Shown here piece by piece: positions 1 through 6,034 of a DNA stretch of 6,637 nucleotides. Origin of the DNA: Actinomycetota bacterium (GTDB taxonomy: Bacteria; Actinomycetota; Humimicrobiia; Humimicrobiales; Humimicrobiaceae); the NCBI GenBank assembly GCA_016932375.1, contig JAFGDA010000035.1, positions 1 to 6,637 on the forward strand. The letters are read 5' to 3'. The notes beneath the pieces were generated by a model. The model ran no database searches. It saw nothing but the letters and a program-made list of their open reading frames with translations, and was not told the origin of the DNA. Positions within the stretch are counted from its first letter, which is position 1. Each line of letters starts with the position of its first letter. The position numbers and the translations under genes were made by a program.

Positions 1-2
1 AA

Positions 3-79
3 GCTGTTTTTATATCCGGTAATCATAAATATACCGGCTGATGGTGGAATACAGGTTGGAGATACAAATTATTATAAGT
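3..79 (-). pseudogene. Decayed copy of the tail of an unrecognised protein gene (repeat copy A)
   Basis: Read on the minus strand, this stretch encodes SPTCIPPSAGIFMI followed by TGYKNS, closely matching SPTYIPPPVDIFMI then GLKDKK in the open frame at 1425-1616. Upstream in the same frame, where the other copy has CAA GAA, this copy has two TAA stops (69-71 and 72-74). Relative to the other copy it lacks two codons before SPT and has one extra codon after IFMI, so the indels keep frame. It begins only a few bases after the ATPase stop codon and runs into the left edge of the window. I do not recognise the parent family. That it is a dead remnant is inferred from the stops and its small size. 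Confidence 0.5.
21..60 (+). repeat. Direct repeat, copy A (partner at 1461-1500)
   Basis: This 40-base block aligns without gaps to 1461-1500, with 33 of 40 bases identical and the first ten identical (AATCATAAAT). The offset is exactly 1440 bases. After a 6-base gap the similarity resumes, with 65-79 matching 1511-1525 at 12 of 15 bases. The pair flanks the ATPase gene in direct orientation. Confidence 0.7.
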
Positions 80-82
80 AGT

Positions 83-1312
83 TTATGGCAGCACGGAAAG
101 CCATCTGTGGGCAGTAACAACCAGTATATTATTATTCCTGTTCTTGTAAATCTTTTTAACATTGTCTTTTTTTACAAGCTGTACTGCAGGAATATTTAAA
201 GTGTCCTGGAAACTGATAAGGTTTGCGGAAGGCCTGTCATCAGATAATTTTGTTTCTGCCATGAGCAGGGGCTTATCATTTTTTGTAATAAGGAAATCCA
301 CTTCCTGCCTGTCTTTATCCCTCAGGTAATTAAGCGAAAAATTTCCCCGACCATAATCTTTCCACATCTCGACCGCTCTTAATAATTCCAGGGCTACAAG
401 GTTTTCAAAACGGGCGGCTTCATTCTCAATGACCGGATAGTTAAATAAATAAATCTTTTTCTCTTTAAGAATGCTCCTTGAAATTTTTTTGGTCCATGGA
501 GAAATCCTGAAAGTAAGATAAAAAGAATCAAAAAGCAGCAGCCAGTTTTTAACTGTATCAAAAGCTACCTTCAGGTCCAGTGCAATATTATTTATTGAAA
601 AGGGACTTCCCACCCTCGAAGGTATAAGTGCAAAAAGTGTTTCTACAAGGTCAAGATTGCGTATATCTGCAAATGTTGTAAGATCATTCCGCACAATTTG
701 CTGTCCATATGCTAAAGACCATGCTGACCAGAAAGATTTTTTACCCTTTATAAAAGGCTCCGGGAATCCGCTGAGTTCCCAGAGGTTGCCGAAATTATCA
801 GCAGTGTTTCCGGATACATACTCTTCAAAATCATTTAAGGGATTTTTTAGAAAATCTGCAAAATCTATTTTTTGTTGATTCAGCTCAGATAATGTAAATG
901 GGAAAATATGGAACTTAAGATACCGGCCTGCGAGTGAATCCCCGGCTTTTCTTGAATATTCAAGACGTCCGCTTCCGGTTACAAGAAATTTATATTCCTT
1001 TTCAAATTGGTCATAGATGCCTTTGATATAATTTTTCCAGTCCCTGTATTTGTGTATCTCATCAAGGATGACAAGGGGTTTTGATGAAATGCTGCTTTTT
1101 GGTATTTTAGAAAAAAACACAGGATCGGCTATAAGTTTTCTTTTATCGGCATCAATATCCCAGTTGAAGTAGATAACATCCCGGAAATCCTTTGCTGCAA
1201 TATCCCGGGCAAAAGTAGTTTTTCCGGACTGGCGGGGCCCTGCAAGCAATATTAACGGCTTGTCTGGCAGCAGCTCATCCCAGATTTCTTTATAGATTGT
1301 TCTTTTATTCAT
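83..1312 (-). CDS. AAA-type ATPase with C-terminal DUF4143 domain
   Basis: This 409-residue protein has the two-domain plan of the widespread AAA_14/DUF4143 ATPases, whose cellular role is mostly unknown. The N-terminal ATPase has Walker A GPRQSGKTT (25-33), Walker B VILDEIHK (81-88) and the family's FLVTGSGR sensor segment (109-116), followed by LAGRYLKFHIFPFTLSEL (127-144). The C-terminal part has the ENLVALELL block (303-311) and an EVDF...AETK pattern (337-340, 352-355), which resembles the E-D-ExK core of restriction-endonuclease-like folds; nuclease activity is not shown. Length is normal for the family and no frame break is seen. No signal peptide or membrane segment is apparent, so it is probably cytoplasmic. 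The ATG has no clear Shine-Dalgarno site, but a promoter-like pair ends just upstream, suggesting a leaderless message. Repeat fragments lie on both sides. The family assignment is firm; the biological role is not. Confidence 0.9.
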   Translation of the reverse strand: MNKRTIYKEIWDELLPDKPLILLAGPRQSGKTTFARDIAAKDFRDVIYFNWDIDADKRKLIADPVFFSKIPKSSISSKPLVILDEIHKYRDWKNYIKGIYDQFEKEYKFLVTGSGRLEYSRKAGDSLAGRYLKFHIFPFTLSELNQQKIDFADFLKNPLNDFEEYVSGNTADNFGNLWELSGFPEPFIKGKKSFWSAWSLAYGQQIVRNDLTTFADIRNLDLVETLFALIPSRVGSPFSINNIALDLKVAFDTVKNWLLLFDSFYLTFRISPWTKKISRSILKEKKIYLFNYPVIENEAARFENLVALELLRAVEMWKDYGRGNFSLNYLRDKDRQEVDFLITKNDKPLLMAETKLSDDRPSANLISFQDTLNIPAVQLVKKDNVKKIYKNRNNNILVVTAHRWLSVLP

Positions 1313-1318
1313 GATAAA

Positions 1319-1346
1319 AGTTTAAACCATACTGGGAAAAAGTCAA
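1319..1346 (-). promoter_or_regulatory. Candidate promoter of the ATPase gene
   Basis: On the minus strand there is a TTGACT -35-like hexamer (1341-1346), a 16-base spacer and TAAACT as a -10-like hexamer (1319-1324). Transcription would start at about 1312-1313, at the ATG itself. That fits the absence of a ribosome-binding site. The -10 matches consensus at only four of six positions. Confidence 0.35.
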
Positions 1347-1400
1347 GTAAATTTCCGAGTATACCTGAAATATGATACCGGCCTCTATATCTTTCCAGGT

Positions 1401-1420
1401 ATTGATATATTTTTATCAAT
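1401..1420. other. AT-rich stem-loop between remnant copy B and the ATPase
   Basis: ATTGATA (1401-1407) and TATCAAT (1414-1420) are perfect 7-base inverted repeats around a 6-base loop. Read on the plus strand, the hairpin is followed by a short T run. On the minus strand, where the flanking frames lie, there is no T tract, so a conventional terminator for the minus-strand remnant is unlikely. Its function is unknown. Confidence 0.35.
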
Positions 1421-1424
1421 TTTT

Positions 1425-1616
1425 CTACTCCAATATCTGTATTTTCTTATCTTTTAATCCAATCATAAATATGTCGACTGGTGGAGGAATATAGGTTGGT
1501 GAGCCATAAGCAGATTCTTGTAAGTTTAAGAAAAAGACTCTAGGCTTAAGGATTATAATGGATTTTCGTCCTGTTTTGAGCTTATAAGTAAACAAAATCA
1601 AGTGCATTAAAAAATA
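1425..1616 (-). pseudogene. Truncated tail of an unrecognised protein gene (repeat copy B)
   Basis: An open frame on the minus strand runs from just after a TAA at 1617-1619 to a TAG at 1425-1427. It has an ATG at 1605-1607 that would give 60 residues. The centre (PRVFFLNLQESAYG then SPTYIPPPVDIFMI) looks like folded-protein sequence, and its second half is shared with the stop-ridden copy at 3-79. That sharing argues the frame was once coding. No Shine-Dalgarno site precedes the ATG and the frame is closed immediately upstream, so I read it as the surviving C-terminal end of a lost longer gene. It could instead be a small expressed protein. I do not recognise the family. Confidence 0.4.
1461..1500 (+). 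repeat. Direct repeat, copy B (partner at 21-60)
   Basis: This is the second copy of the 40-base block, 33 of 40 identical to 21-60, in the same orientation and on the opposite side of the ATPase gene. In the minus-strand reading the differences fall in all codon positions, as expected when at least one copy has been free to decay. Confidence 0.7.
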
Positions 1617-1624
1617 TTAAAAAT

Positions 1625-1648
1625 ATATAGGTTATTTTTATCCTATAT
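1625..1648. promoter_or_regulatory. Palindromic candidate operator upstream of the antitoxin gene
   Basis: ATATAGG (1625-1631) and CCTATAT (1642-1648) form perfect 7-base inverted repeats separated by 10 bases. The palindrome ends six bases before the antitoxin gene's likely -10 box and covers the -35 zone. Phd/YefM-type antitoxins typically bind palindromes in their own promoters, so self-repression is a reasonable inference. Confidence 0.5.
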
Positions 1649-1659
1649 TGTTTTATAAT
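1632..1659 (+). promoter_or_regulatory. Candidate promoter of the antitoxin gene
   Basis: A perfect TATAAT lies at 1654-1659. The best -35 candidate is weak, TTATTT at 1632-1637 with a 16-base spacer. The -10 box is 18 bases ahead of the ATG, leaving a short leader with only a weak GAGATGAT ribosome-binding match. Confidence 0.5.
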
Positions 1660-1677
1660 TTATTTGAGATGATTTAA

Positions 1678-1920
1678 ATGCTTATAAATACAAAAAACAT
1701 TGTTTCATTAACAGAAGCGAACCAGAACTTTTCCAGAGTTGCAAGAACTGTCGATGAAAAAGGATCGGTTATAATTTTAAAAAATAACAATCCTCACTAC
1801 ATAATTATTGATTTTAAAAAATTTGAACAACTTGGAATTTCAGTAAATGAGGATTTGGAATCTATAGCCAGCCGAATCCTGCAGGACAACCTAGAGGCAT
1901 TTAAGGAACTTGCCAGATGA
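1678..1920 (+). CDS. Phd/YefM-family antitoxin
   Basis: This 80-residue protein has the Phd/YefM layout. An N-terminal DNA-binding part carries the family pattern NIVSLTEANQNFSRVARTVDE (residues 7-27), then a beta-hairpin-like segment SVIILKNNNPHYIIIDFKKFEQL (30-52). An acidic and helical tail (53-80) would normally wrap the toxin. Such proteins neutralise a partner toxin and repress their own operon with it, and the palindrome at 1625-1648 is a suitable operator. The expected partner would begin at the ATG overlapping the stop (ATGA at 1917-1920), but that frame stops after six codons (MNKLDK). The antitoxin therefore appears orphaned or its toxin destroyed. It is the only intact plus-strand gene seen in the window. 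The family call is confident; the identity of the toxin is unknown. Confidence 0.85.
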   Translation: MLINTKNIVSLTEANQNFSRVARTVDEKGSVIILKNNNPHYIIIDFKKFEQLGISVNEDLESIASRILQDNLEAFKELAR

Positions 1921-2183
1921 ACAAGCTTGATAAATAATATTGAACTCCATTTTACTCAATTCGAACTCATTGAACTCGGAACAGGAATTGCTGATGGAAG
2001 TATTGATTCTAAACAAATAACGAAGTGGATTCTAAAGCATAAAAAGCCCTGATAGTCCGGATTTGTATTCTGTGGCTTTCTGCAGAAACGAAGATGGAAC
2101 CATGATTCCATGCTATCCATGATTTCAAACTCATAAACACCAGTACTGTTATTATTATGTGCTTATTGGATGAAAACATTTAA
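1917..2183 (+). pseudogene. Possible decayed gene after the antitoxin
   Basis: The ATG overlapping the antitoxin stop opens a frame of only six codons. However, the antitoxin's own frame stays open past its TGA for 43 codons (1921-2049) and yields protein-like sequence such as FELIELGTGIADGSI and QITKWILKHKKP. It appears to continue after a one-base shift as SPDLYSVAFCRNEDGTMIPCYP in pieces (2045-2119), then in the third frame to 2183. Three successive open frames with sensible residue composition suggest a gene broken by indels. Chance is not excluded and I do not recognise the product. It may be the lost toxin or an unrelated fragment. Confidence 0.3.
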
Positions 2184-2280
2184 CATGATGTCTGAATTTG
2201 ATAAAAAACAGGCATCAAGATATCCATTATATATAACAAAACAGATACTTTTTACATTAACTGTAGAAGTCTATTGCCTT
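2184..2280. other. Intergenic, no gene seen; short hairpin at the ribH stop
   Basis: No coding frame is supported here. TAGAAG (2264-2269) and CTTCTA (2278-2283) form a 6-base stem spanning the ribH stop codon. On the minus strand it is not followed by a T run, so no convincing intrinsic terminator closes the rib operon. Confidence 0.4.
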
Positions 2281-2748
2281 CTATGACTTGATCTCTGCAA
2301 AAAGGTTTGCCATCTCTATTGCGCTTAAAGCTGCCTCCCAGCCTTTATTTCCCTTTTTCAGCCCGGCCCTGTCAATAGCCTGTTCAAGATTATCGGGAGT
2401 GATAACCCCGAAGGCTATGGGTATATCCAGGTCCAGCGATATCTTTGCGATCCCCTTTATTACTTCGCTGGCAATATAATGGTTATGGGAAGTGTCACCT
2501 TTGATAACCGCACCGAGGCATATGATTGCATCATATTTTTTTGATATAGCCATCACTTTTACGGCTGAAGGTATTTCAAATGCCCCCGGTACCCAGGCGA
2601 TTTCAATATTTTCTTCGGGGCACCTGTGCCTGTTAAGGCAGTCGAGCGCTCCATCAAGGAGTTTAGCTCCCACAAAATCATTGTACCTGCTTATGACGAT
2701 CCCGAATTTAAGGTTTTTAGCATCAAGCTTGCCTTCGTATTTTTTCAT
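2281..2748 (-). CDS. ribH: 6,7-dimethyl-8-ribityllumazine synthase
   Basis: RibH condenses 5-amino-6-ribitylaminouracil with 3,4-dihydroxy-2-butanone 4-phosphate (DHBP) to give 6,7-dimethyl-8-ribityllumazine, the penultimate riboflavin step. It usually assembles as pentamers or 60-subunit capsids. The 155-residue length is typical. Visible motifs are SRYNDF (20-25, aromatic stacking residue at 22), WVPGAFEIP (52-60), the phosphate-binding and catalytic stretch GDTSH (84-88) with His88, and RAGLKKGNKGWEAA (127-140) with Arg127. After His88 the sequence is NHY, where many homologues have an aromatic then an acidic residue (F/Y-D/E-Y), a minor variation. A good Shine-Dalgarno (GAAAGGAA, 2758-2765) sits nine bases before the ATG. 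It is the last gene of the operon, 153 bases after ribBA, with a stem-loop in the gap. Confidence 0.97.
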   Translation of the reverse strand: MKKYEGKLDAKNLKFGIVISRYNDFVGAKLLDGALDCLNRHRCPEENIEIAWVPGAFEIPSAVKVMAISKKYDAIICLGAVIKGDTSHNHYIASEVIKGIAKISLDLDIPIAFGVITPDNLEQAIDRAGLKKGNKGWEAALSAIEMANLFAEIKS

Positions 2749-2780
2749 TTTAATCCATTCCTTTCGTTTCGCTTAAAGGT

Positions 2781-2807
2781 GTAAAACAGGATTAAAACCC
2801 GTTTTAC
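2781..2807 (-). other. Strong stem-loop in the ribBA-ribH gap
   Basis: GTAAAAC (2781-2787) and GTTTTAC (2801-2807) pair perfectly. The stem extends inward to ten pairs including one G-U, with a 7-base loop, and outer TTAAG/CTTAA blocks could add pairs across a bulge. On the mRNA strand it lies about 33 bases before the ribH start and has no T run after it, so it is unlikely to be a terminator. RNA processing, stability or tuning of ribH expression are possible roles (inference). Confidence 0.5.
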
Positions 2808-2901
2808 TTAAGCAATTTTTCTTTAATAAATTTTATCAATTTTCAACCTGGTTTCTTTTTAGGCTTTTTAAAACTGCACACAATTCCTTTCTTTAATCTT
2901 A

Positions 2902-4137
2902 TTAATCGAGCAAATGATTCAGCTTTTCCTTCTTTGTTTTTAAATAATTCCTGTTTTCCTCATTTGGCGCTATCTTTATGGGTATCCTTTCTACAACTTT
3001 CAGTCCATAACCCTCAAGGCCAACAATCTTTTTGGGATTATTGGTCATGAGTTTAATTGTCGAAAGCCCGAGGTCGACCAGTATTTGCGCACCTGTGCCA
3101 TAATCCCTGAGGTCTGCATCAAAACCGAGGTGGAGATTGGCTTCCACTGTATCCATGCCTTTTTCCTGGAGCTCATATGCCTTCATCTTGTTGCACAATC
3201 CTATGCCCCTTCCTTCCTGAGCCATATACAGTAGGACTCCCCGGCCCTTCCTGTTTATCATTTTAAATGCGCTGTCCAGCTGCTGGCCGCAATCGCACCT
3301 TTTAGAACCGAAGGTATCCCCGGTAAGGCACTGGGAATGGACCCTTACAAGGACATTTTTCTGGCCCCGGACCTCACCCTTTATAAAAGCCAGATGAGTT
3401 TCGGGACTTATTTTCGAGCGGTAGGTTATGGTCCTGAAAACCCCCCATCTGGTGGGAAGATTTATTTCAGCCACCTTTTCTATCAGTTTTTCTTTTCTTT
3501 TCCGGTATCTTATAAGTTCTTCTATGGTAATTATCTTAAGGCTGAAATTCAGGGACATCTTCTTAAGCTCGGGAAGCCGGGCAAGCTCACCGTCTTCACT
3601 AATGATTTCACAGATAATGCCTGCAGGGTAAAGCCCGGCTATTTTGGCCAGGTCCACTGCGGCTTCAGTGTGGCCGGCCCTCGTAAGTATGCCTCCGTCC
3701 TGGGACTTCAGTGGAAAGATATGGCCGGGTATAGAAATATCTTCCGGCTTTGTCGAGGGATCAATAAAAGCCCTTATGGTCTTTGCCCTGTCAGCTGCCG
3801 ATATGCCGCTCCCTGTTATGGTTCTTGCGTCTATGGATACTGCCAATGCCCCTAAGCTGGAGGACTGGTTTTTTGATTCATAGCTTATCATGGGTATTTT
3901 AAGCTCTTCAAGCCTCTCCTGCATACAGGGTAAAAATAACATTCCGCGCGCATGGGTTATGAAAAAATTTACCGATGAAGAAGTGGCTTTTTCTGCAGCC
4001 TGGAAAAGTACTCCCTCGTTGTTAGGTGATTTATCATCCACAATAATTATTATTTTTCCTTCTTTTATATCCCCTACTGTTTCTTCAATCGTAGAAAAGA
4101 AGAAAGGTTCTTTTTCAGATGAAACCATATTTCTCAA
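2902..4137 (-). CDS. ribBA: RibBA: GTP cyclohydrolase II with divergent DHBP synthase domain
   Basis: This 411-residue fusion has the normal RibBA length. Residues about 11-208 are the DHBP synthase (RibB) fold and about 221-411 GTP cyclohydrolase II (RibA). RibA looks intact: zinc cysteines 270, 281 and 283 (HSQC...RCDCG), QEGRGIGLCNK (307-317), DTVEANLHLGF (329-339), ADLRDYG (341-347) and TNNPKK (365-370). It should open GTP to the diaminopyrimidine precursor. In RibB, ISAADRAKTIRA, PGHIFPL, TRAGHTEAAVDL and the CEI motif are kept, but the usual DDEDRENEGD loop reads DDKSPNNEGV (34-43), losing Arg, the Mg2+-ligand Glu (now Asn39) and Asp (now Val43). The conserved Cys is Phe68. The half may be inactive. 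The start is uncertain. A TTG at 4137 lies four bases after AAAGGAG and an in-frame ATG at 4128 lies 13 bases after it; both overlap the ribE end, which suggests translational coupling. Confidence 0.95.
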   Translation of the reverse strand: MRNMVSSEKEPFFFSTIEETVGDIKEGKIIIIVDDKSPNNEGVLFQAAEKATSSSVNFFITHARGMLFLPCMQERLEELKIPMISYESKNQSSSLGALAVSIDARTITGSGISAADRAKTIRAFIDPSTKPEDISIPGHIFPLKSQDGGILTRAGHTEAAVDLAKIAGLYPAGIICEIISEDGELARLPELKKMSLNFSLKIITIEELIRYRKRKEKLIEKVAEINLPTRWGVFRTITYRSKISPETHLAFIKGEVRGQKNVLVRVHSQCLTGDTFGSKRCDCGQQLDSAFKMINRKGRGVLLYMAQEGRGIGLCNKMKAYELQEKGMDTVEANLHLGFDADLRDYGTGAQILVDLGLSTIKLMTNNPKKIVGLEGYGLKVVERIPIKIAPNEENRNYLKTKKEKLNHLLD

Positions 4138-4783
4138 GCTTCTCCTTTAATTCCTGGTCTTTCCGGGCATCAGTCTCCCTGGTGCCTGGTTTTTTCACAT
4201 TTTCAAGATAATTTATTACATAGCGTGCAAGCATATCGACCTCAACATTGACATAGTCCCCTGTTTTCTTAGAGGCAAGGTTCGTATTTTCAAAAGTATG
4301 GGGTATTATTACCACATCAAAATAACCGGGCCCTGTCTCTGACACGGTAAGGCTTATTCCGTCAATGGCTATGGAGCACCTTGCAGTTACAAATGGCCTT
4401 ATGCAGGAGTCCATTTCAAGCCTTACTTTTTTTGAACGGTCAATGCTGGCTATTTCCAGTATCCTGGAAGCCGCATCGATATGGCCGCTTAAAAAATGCC
4501 CCCCCATCTTCTGGACGGGTGTCAGCGAGTCTTCAAGGTTTACGATATCACCCGGCCGGGCATATCTCAGTGCAGTTTGTTCAATAGTCTTATATGATAT
4601 GTCAAAAATGAAACTGGAACCCGTAATATCCCGGACTGTCAGGCAGATGCCGTTTACCGCAATCGAATCCCCAATCAGGGAGTCCCCGGACAGCATACTG
4701 CTTGAAATCTCAATAGTAGCTTCCTGGCCCATTTTTGTTATTTTTAATATTTTTCCCGCTTCCCTTATTATACCCGTAAACAT
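4115..4783 (-). CDS. ribE: Riboflavin synthase, alpha chain type
   Basis: This enzyme dismutates two molecules of 6,7-dimethyl-8-ribityllumazine into riboflavin and the pyrimidine precursor. The gene is also called ribC in some species. The 222-residue protein has the two internally similar lumazine-binding barrels: MFTGII start, GDSIAVNGICLTV (38-50), MGGHFLSGHID (93-103), then SIAIDGISLTV (137-147) and IPHTFENTNL (160-169). Ser40, Cys47, His101 and Thr146 align with known active-site positions. In the second barrel the common KGSI is RCSI, a mild departure. The last roughly 25 residues are a charged, probably helical tail beyond the usual end, and its coding DNA overlaps the ribBA start. 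An AGAGG ribosome-binding site lies five bases before the ATG. ribD ends 33 bases upstream, so the two genes share one message. Confidence 0.96.
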   Translation of the reverse strand: MFTGIIREAGKILKITKMGQEATIEISSSMLSGDSLIGDSIAVNGICLTVRDITGSSFIFDISYKTIEQTALRYARPGDIVNLEDSLTPVQKMGGHFLSGHIDAASRILEIASIDRSKKVRLEMDSCIRPFVTARCSIAIDGISLTVSETGPGYFDVVIIPHTFENTNLASKKTGDYVNVEVDMLARYVINYLENVKKPGTRETDARKDQELKEKLEKYGFI

Positions 4784-4816
4784 GTAAACCTCTTTTATCC
4801 GTATTATTTCTGTAAT

Positions 4817-6034
4817 TTAAAATCCTGCATGGGATAACAATGGCCATGTATGCCGGTTTGTGCCTGAAGGATATGCAGTTATCATTATATCCTGCCCGGT
4901 CCTTTTTATATCCTTAAAATCCAGTTTGATGCTGTCATTCATCTTATCAATGCCAAGATCCCTGAACATATCCAGGCTCTGTCCCCCTCCTATTATCTTT
5001 GGTGCGATGAATATAAGGAATTTGTCAATGTAGCCTGCTTTAAGAAAGGAAGTAAGAAGCCCAGGACCGCTTTCGAGAAGTACTGATACTACGCCGCATT
5101 CATTATAAAGATATTTTAGTATTTCTTTAAGGTCCAGCTTACCCTTCCGGCTTTCCCCAGTAAAAATCACCGGTATTCCATGCTTTTTGATTTTTCCTGC
5201 CCTGCTGGTTATTTTACCTGCATTGTTTTTGCTGCAGAATATTAGTGTCCTGCACCAGGAAGATGTCTTTACAACCCTGGATTCAAGTGGAATTTTAAGG
5301 CTGCTGTCAAGGATAACCCGGCAGAAGCTTTCAGGGCTATTCCCATAAAAATTGCCTGCGGTTTCCACCGCCAGTTTTCCGCCGGCTTTTTTTGGATAAA
5401 GGCCGGGATCATCATTGATTATTGTGCCTATCCCTGTAAGGACACAGCCATATTCGGCCCTGATTTTCTGGACCTGTGCCCTTGATTCAGCGGAGGTGAT
5501 CCATTTTGAATCAAATGAGCCCGTAGCAAGTTTTCCGTCAAGGGTAGATGCGATTTTTGCGCATATAAAGGGCAGGCCTGTTCTTATATGCTTGAAAAAG
5601 ACCTCATTTTGCATGATTATCTCATTTTCGAAAAGGCCTGTACTTACTTTTATTCCGGCTTTTCTTAAAGCATCAATACCTTTGCCGTTAACTGAAGGAT
5701 TTGGATCCTTTGCTCCTATAACCACCTCTTTGAACCTGTTTTTAATCAGAGCATCCACGCAGGGCGGCGTCCTTCCCTGGACTGTGCAGGGTTCGAGGGT
5801 GACATACATGGTAGAATCTTTGACAGAAACCGCGCTATTGTTCATGGCTTCTATCTCGGCATGAGGCATGCCTGCTTTTTTATGATAACCGGTGGACAGC
5901 AGATTGCCATCTTTTATAATTACGGCTCCGACCATTGGGTTGGGCCAGGTTGATCCCCGGGCCTTTTCTGCCTGTCTTATGGCAATTTTCATATATCTTT
6001 TGTCTTCAGCAGTAAATTCCTGCGCTTTTTTCAT
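4817..6034 (-). CDS. ribD: RibD: bifunctional pyrimidine deaminase/reductase
   Basis: RibD carries out the second and third steps of the GTP branch: zinc-dependent deamination of the pyrimidine ring, then NADPH-dependent reduction of the ribose side chain. The N-terminal deaminase has PNPMVGAVI (31-39), HAE (58-60) and LEPC...GRTPPC with zinc cysteines 83 and 92. The reductase begins near AKIASTLDGKLA (159-170) and has SKWITSAESR (176-185), GIGTIINDDP (201-210) and a C-terminal LLESGPGLL segment. At 405 residues it is longer than the usual 360-370. The excess lies mainly in a loop at about 214-237 and a short tail after the usual end. Between the zinc cysteines the common CSHxG reads CTVQG. 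A weak Shine-Dalgarno (AAAGG) lies 11 bases before the ATG. It is the first gene of the operon, directly under FMN riboswitch control. Confidence 0.96.
   Translation of the reverse strand: MKKAQEFTAEDKRYMKIAIRQAEKARGSTWPNPMVGAVIIKDGNLLSTGYHKKAGMPHAEIEAMNNSAVSVKDSTMYVTLEPCTVQGRTPPCVDALIKNRFKEVVIGAKDPNPSVNGKGIDALRKAGIKVSTGLFENEIIMQNEVFFKHIRTGLPFICAKIASTLDGKLATGSFDSKWITSAESRAQVQKIRAEYGCVLTGIGTIINDDPGLYPKKAGGKLAVETAGNFYGNSPESFCRVILDSSLKIPLESRVVKTSSWCRTLIFCSKNNAGKITSRAGKIKKHGIPVIFTGESRKGKLDLKEILKYLYNECGVVSVLLESGPGLLTSFLKAGYIDKFLIFIAPKIIGGGQSLDMFRDLGIDKMNDSIKLDFKDIKRTGQDIMITAYPSGTNRHTWPLLSHAGF

Noticed and set aside
21..1500. Direct repeats as ends of a transposon carrying the ATPase
   Set aside because: There is no transposase, no terminal inverted repeat and no target-site duplication. 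The repeats read as protein-coding remnants instead.
1678..2049. Alternative genetic code with UGA read as an amino acid
   Set aside because: ribE ends in TGA at a normal overlap with ribBA, no confirmed gene has an internal TGA, and the extension after the antitoxin is better explained by a remnant.
2264..2283. Hairpin at the ribH stop as operon terminator
   Set aside because: The stem is only six AT-rich pairs and no T run follows on the minus strand, so it does not meet the form of an intrinsic terminator.
3337..3855. 172-codon open frame on the plus strand opposite ribBA
   Set aside because: It lies antisense within the strongly supported ribBA gene, has no recognisable motifs or ribosome-binding site, and is explained by the codon pattern of the real gene.
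4365..4787. 140-codon open frame on the plus strand opposite ribE
   Set aside because: It mirrors the ribE coding frame and has no independent evidence.
5415..5864. 149-codon open frame on the plus strand opposite ribD
   Set aside because: It is antisense to clear RibD motifs and shows no family features of its own.
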